Shown here piece by piece: positions 21,714-29,508 of a stretch of 64,000 nt of DNA. The DNA is from an uncultured Pelagibacteraceae bacterium. Lineage in GTDB: Bacteria; Pseudomonadota; Alphaproteobacteria; Pelagibacterales; Pelagibacteraceae. The translations under genes and the position numbers were made by a program. The notes under the pieces were generated by a model. That model ran no database searches, was not told the origin of the DNA, and was given only the letters and a program-made list of their open reading frames with translations. The stretch's first letter is position 1; each line of letters starts with the position of its first letter. Location: positions 85,856 to 149,855 of the forward strand of contig CACOWO010000001.1 in the NCBI GenBank assembly GCA_902630925.1. The letters run 5' to 3'.

Positions 21714-21790
21714 GGGCCTGTAGCTCAGTTGGTTAGAGCAGTACACTCATAATGTATTGGTCCCAGGTTCGAGTCCTGGCGGGCCCACCA
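21714..21790 (+). tRNA. tRNA with CAU anticodon, most likely tRNA-Ile2 (lysidine type)
   Basis: A 77-nucleotide cloverleaf with encoded CCA. The acceptor is GGGCCTG against CGGGCCC with one G-U pair, D arm AGCTCAGTTGGTTAGAGC, anticodon CAT at 21748-21750, T arm with GGTTCGAGTCC. Acceptor pairs C4-G69 and C5-G68 are the known preference of TilS, and the acceptor and D arm resemble the usual alphaproteobacterial tRNA-Ile(GAU); the variable segment TTGGTC matches E. coli tRNA-Ile2. I therefore favour Ile2, which reads AUA after lysidine modification, over elongator Met. The T-run directly behind CCA overlaps the end of mlaC and may serve as terminator. Confidence 0.9.
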
Positions 21791-21792
21791 AT

Positions 21793-22389
21793 TTATTTTT
21801 TTACAAATTCATCTAATTTAGCAATAAGAACTTTAATATCGTTATTATTAGAACTTAATATTGATGCAAATTCCTCTTTTTGAGTTCTAGCTAAACTTAA
21901 ACCTTCAACTATTAAATCTCTAATCAAAGGTTTTTCTGGATTTTTTGTGTAAATTCTCCAATCAATTTTAATTTCAGGTCCACCGTCAAAAGGTGATATT
22001 TTTGAACTCACGATAGTATAGTTAGCACTTTTTTTGTCGTCACCAATTACCTCAAACTTACTTGACGAGTAGTCAGTTAATCTTTGTGTTAGAGTTTTCA
22101 AAAAGTATTTTTCAAATGATTTTTGATAATTTGATATGTCATCTTTATTAGATGATTTTCTTAATTCGCCAAGAGTGTACAAACCGAGCGCATTAATATC
22201 AACATTGTCACTAGCAATTTCCTCAATAAAGTTCGCTTTTTGATCTTTATTTAAATTTTTATCTGACAATTTCTCTATTGCTTCGTTAACTAATTCACTA
22301 ACAAAGTCTTTTGGATTTGAACTGTAGGCCAAAAGTGCGCTATGAAAAAAGAAAAATAACGAAAATAAATAAATTCCAATACTTTTCAT
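21793..22389 (-). CDS. mlaC: MlaC-type phospholipid-binding ABC transport protein
   Basis: Periplasmic protein of 198 residues of the MlaC / toluene-tolerance Ttg2D family, which shuttles phospholipids between the outer-membrane MlaA complex and the inner-membrane MlaFEDB transporter. An N-terminal signal peptide (about 1-22, hydrophobic, ending LLAYS) is followed by NPKDFVSELVNEAIEKL and the family block ILALGLYTLG-like region and IDWRIYTKNPEKPLIRDLIVEGLSLARTQKEEFASIL. It lies eight bases downstream of mlaA and converges with the CAU tRNA, three bases away. The rest of the Mla system is not in the window. Confidence 0.85.
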   Translation of the reverse strand: MKSIGIYLFSLFFFFHSALLAYSSNPKDFVSELVNEAIEKLSDKNLNKDQKANFIEEIASDNVDINALGLYTLGELRKSSNKDDISNYQKSFEKYFLKTLTQRLTDYSSSKFEVIGDDKKSANYTIVSSKISPFDGGPEIKIDWRIYTKNPEKPLIRDLIVEGLSLARTQKEEFASILSSNNNDIKVLIAKLDEFVKK

Positions 22390-22397
22390 TTAATATT

Positions 22398-23141
22398 TTA
22401 ATTATCTAAATTTCCCCAATCGTCTTCCTCATCGATTGAGTTATTAATTTTATTTTCTCTATCTTGTAAGTAAATGCTTTTAAATGAGGAGTATAAATCA
22501 ATCGAATTTTTTTCTAAACTTTCGAAATTTTTTTCATTTTTAGCTCTAAAATCAATTGAAGTAGTTGCTTTAACTGAGTAATAATCTAGCGTATTGCCTG
22601 AAGTACTTAGCAGTTCATTTTCTCTCAAAGTTACATGAGCGAAAGGATCTACGAAAGTGTCAGCTATCAAGCCTATAGAGTCCCTTGCGGTTGTGGGACC
22701 CAAAATTGGAAGAACGAAATAACATCCTGGTCCTATGCCATAAGAACCTAGAGTTTGTCCTACATCCTCTTTATTTGGTTTTAAACCAATTTTTTCAGCA
22801 GGATTTAAAACTCCAAGCACACCGATAGTTGAGTTTATTGCAAAACTTCCAACTGAGTGACCAAGTTGCTTAAAATTTCCTTGTAGAATATTATTTGGAA
22901 TTGTCAAAAGAGTTCCAATATTTGATGTAAAGTTATTTGTACCTTTCCTCAACGGATCTGGTAATTTATTATATCCCTTAGCTATAGGCTCCAAAATCAC
23001 ATCGTCTACTACCATATTAAATTTAAAGATTGCTCTGCTAGTTTTTTCGAAACATTCTTCTGCAGATTTTACAGCCGTAGTCACAAAAAGTAGTATAGAT
23101 ACCGAAATTGTTAGAATTTTAATTTTTTTTGTAATTTGCAT
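22398..23141 (-). CDS. mlaA: MlaA/VacJ family outer-membrane lipid asymmetry protein
   Basis: Protein of 247 residues that removes misplaced phospholipid from the outer leaflet in the Mla pathway. The family core is present: RAIFKFNMVVDDVILEPIAKGYNKLPDPLRKG, LLTIPNNILQGN, GQTLGSYGIGPGCYFVLPILGPTTARDSIG. A signal peptide covers about residues 1-26 (ending VKSA); the cysteine at about 29 does not sit in a proper lipobox, so unlike E. coli MlaA this may not be a lipoprotein. The acidic tail EEDDWGNLDN is poorly conserved. It is co-transcribed with mlaC. Confidence 0.88.
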   Translation of the reverse strand: MQITKKIKILTISVSILLFVTTAVKSAEECFEKTSRAIFKFNMVVDDVILEPIAKGYNKLPDPLRKGTNNFTSNIGTLLTIPNNILQGNFKQLGHSVGSFAINSTIGVLGVLNPAEKIGLKPNKEDVGQTLGSYGIGPGCYFVLPILGPTTARDSIGLIADTFVDPFAHVTLRENELLSTSGNTLDYYSVKATTSIDFRAKNEKNFESLEKNSIDLYSSFKSIYLQDRENKINNSIDEEDDWGNLDN

Positions 23142-23236
23142 AATGGCTATATATATATATTTACCTTATAATCTATATAAAATTTAGCTTAAAATTTGTC
23201 AAAATATGCAAGCATTAAGCCTGGTAATAGAAAATT

Positions 23237-23941
23237 ATGAAAATATTAAGGGATTTTTCTCCAAATTATACAAAAGTTATTAGGTCTAAAGCAGAGATAA
23301 AATTTATAATTATTCATTATACCGGAATGCAATCAGAAATTGAATCTCTCAAAAGACTTAAAAACCCCAAACACAAAGTAAGTTGTCATTATTTAATAAA
23401 TAGAAAAGGCAAAATAATTCAATTAGTTAGAGAGAAAAATGTAGCTTGGCATGCAGGAAAGTCTAGATGGAAAAAATTTGTAAATTTAAACAATAATTCG
23501 ATTGGCATTGAGCTTGTAAATAAAGGTCATAAATACGGTTATCAAAAATTTACCAATATCCAGATTAGAAACCTAATTAAATTATGTAAAAATTTAAAAA
23601 AAAAATATGCTATAAAAACTGAGAATTTTTTAGGCCACTCAGATATTTCGCCTTTAAGAAAAATTGATCCTGGTGAAAAATTTCCTTGGAAAAAGTTAAG
23701 TCATCTCAAAATTGGTCAATGGTTTAAAGACAGAACAAACTTTAACAGAAACAGTAAAAATTTAAGATTGGTGTTTTTCAAAAATTTACGTAAATTAGGT
23801 TACAGATATTTTAGTATTAATAAAAAAAACTATAGTGATAAGAAAGTAATTAAATCTTTCCAACAGCACTATTTGCCAAAAAATGTGACAGGTAAGATAG
23901 ATCGAAAAACCTACGAAATTAGCCATTTTTTAACTAATTAA
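23237..23941 (+). CDS. ampD: N-acetylmuramoyl-L-alanine amidase, AmpD type
   Basis: Zinc amidase of 234 residues that cleaves the lactyl-amide bond of (anhydro)muropeptides during wall recycling. The amidase_2 zinc ligands are visible in FIIIHYTGM (first His), FLGHSDISPLRKIDPGEKFPW (second His and Asp). The central VSCHYLINRKGKIIQLV and IGIELVN blocks are intact. A C-terminal peptidoglycan-binding-like helical part (about 165-234) follows. No signal peptide is seen, which fits cytoplasmic AmpD. The rnpB promoter starts 11 bases after the stop codon. Confidence 0.88.
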   Translation: MKILRDFSPNYTKVIRSKAEIKFIIIHYTGMQSEIESLKRLKNPKHKVSCHYLINRKGKIIQLVREKNVAWHAGKSRWKKFVNLNNNSIGIELVNKGHKYGYQKFTNIQIRNLIKLCKNLKKKYAIKTENFLGHSDISPLRKIDPGEKFPWKKLSHLKIGQWFKDRTNFNRNSKNLRLVFFKNLRKLGYRYFSINKKNYSDKKVIKSFQQHYLPKNVTGKIDRKTYEISHFLTN

Positions 23942-23952
23942 TTTTTAACTTC

Positions 23953-23979
23953 TTGAAAAAAGTTTTATTATTTTATAAA
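23953..23979 (+). promoter_or_regulatory. Promoter of rnpB
   Basis: TTGAAA at 23953-23958 and TATAAA at 23974-23979, spacer 15 bases. The first base of the RNase P RNA P1 helix at 23988 lies eight bases downstream, the right distance for a start site, so the mature 5' end may be the primary start. Confidence 0.5.
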
Positions 23980-23987
23980 AAGCTAAT

Positions 23988-24342
23988 GCCAGATAATTGG
24001 ATTATCGCTATTAGTTATCTAATAGAGGAAAGTCCGGGCTCCATAAAGACACAGTGCCAGTTAATGGCTGGCGAAGGTGACTTCAGGGATAGTGCCACAG
24101 AAAATAAACCGCCTTATCAAGGCAAGGGTGAAAAGGTGAGGTAAGAGCTCACCGGTTTTTTGGTAACAAAAAACGCACGGTAAACCCCACTGGGAGCAAG
24201 GTTAAATAGAGGAGACAGTGTGTTTTACACAAAAAACAGTCTTTAGTTAGTCTTCTGGGTTAACCGCTTGAGCTTAAGTGTGAATTTAAGCCTAGATAAA
24301 TGAGATCTTAAATGACAGAACCCGGCTTATAGATTATCTGGC
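23988..24342 (+). ncRNA. rnpB: RNase P RNA, bacterial type A
   Basis: Catalytic RNA of RNase P, which matures tRNA 5' ends. The ends pair as helix P1 (GCCAGATAAT at the start, ATTATCTGGC at the end). Conserved cores are readable: AGAGGAAAGTCCGGGCTCC near the 5' end, GGGTGAAAAGGTGAGGTAAG in the middle and ACAGAACCCGGCTTATAG near the 3' end. Length of 355 bases is usual. It accounts for an otherwise open stretch between ampD and mraZ; the small reading frame across it is not a gene. Confidence 0.96.
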
Positions 24343-24398
24343 GATAATCATACTTAATTTATGTTCTACTTTTGTGCTTTTTGCATAATATAAACATA

Positions 24399-24426
24399 TT
24401 GACTAATTCTACAAAACCCATACTAT
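24399..24426 (+). promoter_or_regulatory. Promoter of the mraZ/dcw cluster
   Basis: TTGACT at 24399-24404 and TACTAT at 24421-24426, spacer 16 bases. The -10 box is interleaved with the MraZ operator repeats, so MraZ binding should block polymerase. A start near 24433 gives a leader of about 55 bases. Confidence 0.6.
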
Positions 24427-24440
24427 CCCAAATAATCCCA
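24417..24440 (-). promoter_or_regulatory. MraZ operator: three TGGG repeats at 10-base period
   Basis: On the minus strand TGGG occurs at 24440-24437, 24430-24427 and 24420-24417, an exact 10-base period. MraZ of E. coli is known to bind direct TGGGN repeats with 5-base spacers upstream of its own gene. The repeats here straddle the -10 box of the mraZ promoter, so autorepression of the whole division and wall cluster is expected. Confidence 0.8.
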
Positions 24441-24488
24441 TAATGGAGGATTTATTGAAATATTTTAAAAATAGGGTTTTACACAAGA

Positions 24489-24953
24489 ATGTTTTTATCA
24501 AGTTACGAAAACAAAATAGACAAGAAAGGACGAGTTTCTGTGCCTGCAACATTTAGATCTTATTTGGGAGGAATGGGATATAACGGTTTTATTACCTATC
24601 CATCTTTTAATCATTCAGCTTTAGAGGCCTGTTCTCAAGATAGAATTGAGAAACTTTCTAATGCAATTGACTCTCTCAATCCATTTGAGGAAAAAAGAGA
24701 TTTTTTTGCAACCTCAATATTGTCAGAAAGTGAAAACTTACAATTTGATACGGAGGGTAGAGTTTCATTATCTGAAAAATTACTTTTACATGCAAAAATC
24801 AAGAATACTGTTTTATTTGTAGGACTTGGGAAAACATTTCAAATTTGGGAGCCGTATAACTTTGAAAAATTTAAATTAGTAGCAAGAAAAAAAGCTTATC
24901 AAAATAGATCTAATCTTAAATGGGAAAATAAACAGAAGGGAGAATTGTCATGA
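24489..24953 (+). CDS. mraZ: Transcriptional regulator MraZ
   Basis: AbrB-like DNA-binding protein of 154 residues that forms rings and represses the dcw cluster. Both halves carry the family DxxGR signature: KIDKKGRVSVPATFR (about 8-22) and FDTEGRVSLSEKLLLHA. The start MFLSSYENKIDKKGR matches the usual MraZ start. No good ribosome-binding site lies just before the ATG; a strong GGAGGA sits 38 bases upstream. The stop overlaps the ftsZ ATG by four bases, so MraZ and FtsZ are translationally linked, which is not the usual partner. Confidence 0.95.
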   Translation: MFLSSYENKIDKKGRVSVPATFRSYLGGMGYNGFITYPSFNHSALEACSQDRIEKLSNAIDSLNPFEEKRDFFATSILSESENLQFDTEGRVSLSEKLLLHAKIKNTVLFVGLGKTFQIWEPYNFEKFKLVARKKAYQNRSNLKWENKQKGELS

Positions 24954-26452
24954 GTATAAATATTGGAGGCGGAGAACTAAGGGAATTAAAACCAAGAATA
25001 TTAGTTTTAGGAGTAGGCGGTGCAGGAGGAAATGCAATAAATGCAATGATCGAGTCAGGTATGGAAGGAGTTGAATTTGTTGCAGTTAACACTGATGCAC
25101 AAGATTTAAAAATGAGCAAAGCCGAGGCGAAAATACAAATTGGAATGAATTTAACAAAAGGCTTAGGAGCAGGAGCTAAACATGATATTGGTCAAGCAGC
25201 AGCGGATGAGTCTTTAAACGAAATTTCAAATTATATTCAGGGAGCTAACATGGTTTTCATTACGTCAGGTATGGGTGGAGGAACCGGTACAGGTGCATCC
25301 CATGTTATCGCTAAGGCAGCTAGGGAACTAAATATTTTAACTGTTGGTGTAACTACTTTACCTTTTTCTTATGAAGGCCCAAAGAGAATGAGAAGAGCAG
25401 TTGAAGGTTTAGAAGAATTTAAAAAACATCTTGATACTGTAATTGTTGTACCTAATCAAAATCTATTTAAAATTGCAAGCGAAACAACAACGTTTGAAGA
25501 GTCATTCAACTTATCTAACAATGTTCTAAAACACGGAGTACAAAGTGTGACTGATCTTATGGTTAGACCAGGAATGATTAATTTGGATTTTGCAGATGTA
25601 GAAACTGTAATGAGCTCTATGGGTAAAGCGATGATGGGTACCGGTGAAGCTGAAGGAGAAAATAGAGCAATGGTTGCTACAGAGATGGCATTAAACAATC
25701 CTTTGATAGATGAATATTCACTGCAAGGTGCAAAAGGATTATTAATTAATATTACAGGAGGAAATGATCTTACTTTATTTGAAGTAGATCAATCTGTTAA
25801 TAAAATCAGAGCTGAAGTAGATCCAGAGGCCGAATTGATATTTGGGGCAATAAAAGATGAAAGCATGACAGGAAAAATAAGAGTATCTATAGTTGCTACT
25901 GCTCTCGATGGTTTTAACAAAGAGGGAAAAACTGTTCTAAATATGGTTTCTCGTATACAGAGCCGAAACACTGGTAACTCAGAAAATTTATTTTCCCACA
26001 ATCCTAGGATGGAAAATAATACCCTGAACTCTATAGACGGAGCAACAGCCTTTAAATTAGATGATACTTATTTATTAAAACAGGAGGAAGAGCAAAATTC
26101 CTCGTTCGGAGGTGTTGAAGATAACTTGGAGAGTCAAGAATTTGATATATCCCCTGCAAGTGTCGAACAAAAAGCTTCTGAAAAAATACCTAATGGGGTT
26201 TCAATTGAAAGCGCATCTTATATTGAAAATAATAATTTAGATGCACACGAAAGTGATGAAAGTTTAAATATTGATAAATATGAATATACTCCAAAATTGT
26301 TTTCTGAAAATCTAAATTCTCAATCATCAGAAGAAATAAATAATGACATCAACGAAAAAGATAAGGTCGACTCCGAACATTTATTTGATCAGGAATTAAA
26401 AGATGAAGAGGATTTTGAAATTCCTGCATTTTTGAGAAAACAAAAATTCTAA
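24950..26452 (+). CDS. ftsZ: Cell division GTPase FtsZ
   Basis: Tubulin-like GTPase of 500 residues that builds the Z ring. The nucleotide-binding N-terminal half shows [23 protein letters not shown], and the tubulin signature [15 protein letters not shown] (about residues 103-118); the GTPase-activating domain contains [23 protein letters not shown] variable linker covers about 330-485 and the last residues are the conserved C-terminal peptide [11 protein letters not shown] that binds FtsA and other partners. The gene sits between mraZ and rsmH instead of after ftsA. It starts within the last codons of mraZ (4-base overlap). Confidence 0.97.
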   Translation: MSINIGGGELRELKPRILVLGVGGAGGNAINAMIESGMEGVEFVAVNTDAQDLKMSKAEAKIQIGMNLTKGLGAGAKHDIGQAAADESLNEISNYIQGANMVFITSGMGGGTGTGASHVIAKAARELNILTVGVTTLPFSYEGPKRMRRAVEGLEEFKKHLDTVIVVPNQNLFKIASETTTFEESFNLSNNVLKHGVQSVTDLMVRPGMINLDFADVETVMSSMGKAMMGTGEAEGENRAMVATEMALNNPLIDEYSLQGAKGLLINITGGNDLTLFEVDQSVNKIRAEVDPEAELIFGAIKDESMTGKIRVSIVATALDGFNKEGKTVLNMVSRIQSRNTGNSENLFSHNPRMENNTLNSIDGATAFKLDDTYLLKQEEEQNSSFGGVEDNLESQEFDISPASVEQKASEKIPNGVSIESASYIENNNLDAHESDESLNIDKYEYTPKLFSENLNSQSSEEINNDINEKDKVDSEHLFDQELKDEEDFEIPAFLRKQKF

Positions 26453-26470
26453 TGTCATCAGCACGGACAA

Positions 26471-27481
26471 ATGATCAACCAAACCTCATCACTGGAATTC
26501 TCCCATTTTCCAGTGATGTTGAATGAAATCTTAAAGATTTCTTCCCCATCTAATGGAGGAAGCTTTCTAGATTGTACATTTGGGGGCGGCGGTTATTCAA
26601 AAGAAATTCTTAAATTTGATAACACAAATGTACTAGCGATTGATAGGGATGAAAAAATATTATCAATAGCTAAAGAAATAAAGAAAAAATTCCCAGAAAG
26701 ATTTAAATTTTACCAAAAAAAATTCAGCGAGTTAAATGATTTATCCCATGACAAAGTTGATGTGGTAATATTTGATTTAGGTATATCCTCAATTCAGCTA
26801 GATGACTTGAACAGAGGCTTCTCGTTTAATTCAGAAAAAGAACTAAATATGGCTATGGGTTTAAATAAAATTACAGCAATGGATGCTGTCAACAATTTAG
26901 GTGAATTAGATTTAAAATCAATTATTAAAGTTTTAGGTGATGAAAAAGAAGCATCTAGAATAGCAAAAAATATTATAAAATTTCGGAATGAAAAAAAAAT
27001 TATTAAAACAAGTGACTTAGTTAAGATAATTAAAAAAAGTAAGAAAAAAAATTTTTTAAATAAAATAGATCCGTGTACAAAAACATTCCAAGCATTGAGA
27101 ATATTTGTAAATAAAGAGATTACGGAATTAGTAAATGGATTAATTAATGCAACAAAAAAGCTTAAACCTGGTGGAAAAATATTAGCAATAAGTTTCCATT
27201 CAATTGAAGACAGGATAATTAAATATTTCTTTTCCAATTTTTCAAAAAATAGATCAAGACCATCAAGGTATTTTCCTGAAGATACAAAAAATAAATTGAT
27301 ATTATTTGAGGAATACAAAAATAAAGTGTTTGTTCCTTCAAAAAATGAATTAAGTAAAAACAGTAGATCAAGATCAGCAAAACTAAGATTTGCCATAAGA
27401 AGTAAAAATAAATTTGAATATCCAAAAGAAATTTTTAAAAAGTTTAAAAAATATTTAGAATTAGAAGAAATAAATGTTTAA
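26471..27481 (+). CDS. rsmH: 16S rRNA (cytosine(1402)-N(4))-methyltransferase
   Basis: RsmH (MraW) methylates C1402 in the ribosomal P site. The 336-residue protein opens with FSHFPVMLNEILKI and the SAM motif LDCTFGGGGYSKEIL (about 32-46), followed by DLGISSIQLDD, ALRIFVNKE and ILAISFHSIEDRIIKYFF, all typical. It lies 18 bases after ftsZ and overlaps ftsL by eight bases. The position at the head of the dcw cluster is normal apart from the inserted ftsZ. Confidence 0.96.
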   Translation: MINQTSSLEFSHFPVMLNEILKISSPSNGGSFLDCTFGGGGYSKEILKFDNTNVLAIDRDEKILSIAKEIKKKFPERFKFYQKKFSELNDLSHDKVDVVIFDLGISSIQLDDLNRGFSFNSEKELNMAMGLNKITAMDAVNNLGELDLKSIIKVLGDEKEASRIAKNIIKFRNEKKIIKTSDLVKIIKKSKKKNFLNKIDPCTKTFQALRIFVNKEITELVNGLINATKKLKPGGKILAISFHSIEDRIIKYFFSNFSKNRSRPSRYFPEDTKNKLILFEEYKNKVFVPSKNELSKNSRSRSAKLRFAIRSKNKFEYPKEIFKKFKKYLELEEINV

Positions 27482-27803
27482 ATTAAAATTTATAGTTTCC
27501 GCAATCGTATTAGTTTCCTTTTTAATATTTACCTCTACTATTAAAAATAAAACAAGAGTAATAGAAAAAAATATAACAAATTTGAATAAAAAGATTTTAT
27601 TAACCAAGAAAAATCTTAATGAAGCTCAATTAGAATTCTACTATTTATCTTCTCCAGCTCAAGTAGAAAAAAAATTAAATATCATAGGTTTTGATAATTA
27701 CTATCCAATTTCATATTCAAGAATATTTTTTGATTTTTCAGAATTTACTAATTTAGATAAAAGAATTTCACATATCAAAAATAACAATGAAAAAAAGAAA
27801 TAA
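27474..27803 (+). CDS. ftsL: FtsL-like division protein
   Basis: Small bitopic membrane protein of 109 residues. A single N-terminal membrane helix (about 4-22) is followed by a coiled-coil segment rich in Lys, Asn and Leu (about 25-60) and a short SPAQVEKKLNIIGF motif that fits the FtsL end region. Sequence conservation is low in this family; the call rests on size, topology and position between rsmH and ftsI. FtsL joins FtsB and FtsQ and activates FtsW-FtsI. It overlaps the neighbours by 8 and 17 bases. Confidence 0.8.
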   Translation: MFKLKFIVSAIVLVSFLIFTSTIKNKTRVIEKNITNLNKKILLTKKNLNEAQLEFYYLSSPAQVEKKLNIIGFDNYYPISYSRIFFDFSEFTNLDKRISHIKNNNEKKK

Positions 27804-29508
27804 AAAAAAAATTAATATAAATCAAACAAGTTTTTATTTTGAGGATTATGTAGAGACAAATAAAAAAAATAAAGTATTAAAAAAATCAAATAATCTTCAT
27901 GATAGAATTTACTTATTATTCTTTTTCTTTTTATCTTTAATATTAATCTTCTCTATCAAAATTACACACATATCATTAAACAAAAAAAATATGTTTAGTT
28001 TAGAAGAACAAAATTCAAAATTTTCACTATTACGTAGAGATATAGTAGATAGAAATGGTGAAATAATCTCAAGAAATATAAATACTTTCCACGCCGCCAT
28101 AGACCCAAAACAAGTTACAGATAAAAAAAAACTATTAATTAAACTAAGATTAAATTTTCCAAATCTTCCAATTAATGAAATAAGAGAGAAGCTAAATGAT
28201 AATAAATATTTTCGAATAAAAAAGAGAATTGATCAAACAGAAAAAGATAAGTTTTGGGCTTTAGGAGAAAAGGCAATAAAATTTGAACCTTTTCAAGCAA
28301 GAATGTACACGCATGGTAATTTATTTAGTCATGTTATCGGTCAAGTCGATTATGACAATTATGGTATTTCAGGTATCGAAAAATATTTTGATAAAGAATT
28401 AAAAAATAAAAATTTACTAGGTAGTCCACTACAACTTACTTTAGACAGCAATATTCAGTATATTATAAACAAGGAACTTAATGATGCCATCGAAACTTTC
28501 AGAGCAACCGGTGGTGGAGCATTATTAATGGATGTGAATAATGGTGAAATTATATCTCTAGTTTCCTTACCAAATTTTGATATTAACCAAAGGTCAACTA
28601 TCAAAGACAAAAAATACATTAATAAAATCACAAAGGGAGTTTATGAGCTAGGTTCAATCTTTAAAACTTTTACAGTAGCCTTGGTTCTTGAAAAAAAATT
28701 AGCAAATACAAATACTATCATTAAAAATATACCCAAAAAAATCAAATGCTCCATTCATGAGATTACCGACATGAATGAACATCCAAAAGATTTAACAGTT
28801 GAAGAAATTTTAGTCAGATCTTCAAATGTTGGTTCCGTAATACTCGCAAAAAAAGTCGGTGAAAAAAATTTTAAAGAATTTATTAGCGATACCAAATTAA
28901 CACAAAACCCAAAAATTGAATTAGAGGAAGTTGGAGTTCCACACAAATTAAAATGGAATAGATGTAAATTGGAAACAATTTCATTCGGTCATGGTATAAC
29001 CACTACTCCTTTACAGGCCACAACGACATATGCTGCATTAATCAATGGTGGAAAATTAGTCACTCCAAGCTTAATAAAAAAAAGAGAAATAAAAAATCAT
29101 AATTCAATAGTTTCGAGAGAAACGAGTAAAAAATTAAGATATATTTTAAGAAAAGTTGTTAACAGCAAAGATGGAACAGCAAGTCTAGCTGATAAAGATG
29201 GTTACTATGTTGGAGGAAAAACAGGTACCGCTGAAAGTTATGGAGACAAAAAAGATAGAATAAATACTTTTATCTCTGTATTTCCAGCTCATAATCCAAA
29301 TTATTCTTTGTTTATAATGTTGGAAAATCCAAAAATTAATAAAGAATTAATTTATGATTATAGAGGCATAAAGACAAAAGCGCCTTATAACACTTCTGGA
29401 TGGAATTCAGTTTATGTTGCTGGCAAAATAATAGAAAAAATTGGACCAATTTTAGCCATAAATAATTATGAATTTACAAAACAGAATGTTGTTAAAAAAT
29501 TTAATTAA
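27787..29508 (+). CDS. ftsI: Division transpeptidase FtsI (PBP3)
   Basis: Class B penicillin-binding protein of 573 residues that crosslinks septal peptidoglycan. One membrane helix is at about 42-62, followed by the dimerisation/pedestal domain starting LLRRDIVDRNGEIISRN. The transpeptidase active site has S290 and K293 in GSIFKTF, S345-x-N347 in RSSNVG and K478-T-G-T in GGKTGTAES, all at expected spacing. The basic N-terminus (KKRNKKKININ) is cytoplasmic. It overlaps ftsL by 17 and murE/murF by up to 41 bases. Confidence 0.96.
   Translation: MKKRNKKKININQTSFYFEDYVETNKKNKVLKKSNNLHDRIYLLFFFFLSLILIFSIKITHISLNKKNMFSLEEQNSKFSLLRRDIVDRNGEIISRNINTFHAAIDPKQVTDKKKLLIKLRLNFPNLPINEIREKLNDNKYFRIKKRIDQTEKDKFWALGEKAIKFEPFQARMYTHGNLFSHVIGQVDYDNYGISGIEKYFDKELKNKNLLGSPLQLTLDSNIQYIINKELNDAIETFRATGGGALLMDVNNGEIISLVSLPNFDINQRSTIKDKKYINKITKGVYELGSIFKTFTVALVLEKKLANTNTIIKNIPKKIKCSIHEITDMNEHPKDLTVEEILVRSSNVGSVILAKKVGEKNFKEFISDTKLTQNPKIELEEVGVPHKLKWNRCKLETISFGHGITTTPLQATTTYAALINGGKLVTPSLIKKREIKNHNSIVSRETSKKLRYILRKVVNSKDGTASLADKDGYYVGGKTGTAESYGDKKDRINTFISVFPAHNPNYSLFIMLENPKINKELIYDYRGIKTKAPYNTSGWNSVYVAGKIIEKIGPILAINNYEFTKQNVVKKFN

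Noticed and set aside
21714-21790. Elongator tRNA-Met
   Set aside because: Acceptor pairs C4-G69 and C5-G68 and the Ile-like body favour tRNA-Ile2; Met remains possible and is noted in the feature.
23149-23163. TATATATA run upstream of mlaA as a repeat element
   Set aside because: A short dinucleotide run in AT-rich intergenic DNA, more likely promoter sequence than a repeat family.
23953-24144. 63-codon ORF after ampD
   Set aside because: It lies across the conserved 5' part of the RNase P RNA and has no protein-like features beyond that.
26794-27425. Long minus-strand ORFs inside rsmH
   Set aside because: They are antisense shadows of the well-conserved rsmH frame, low in complexity and without family motifs.
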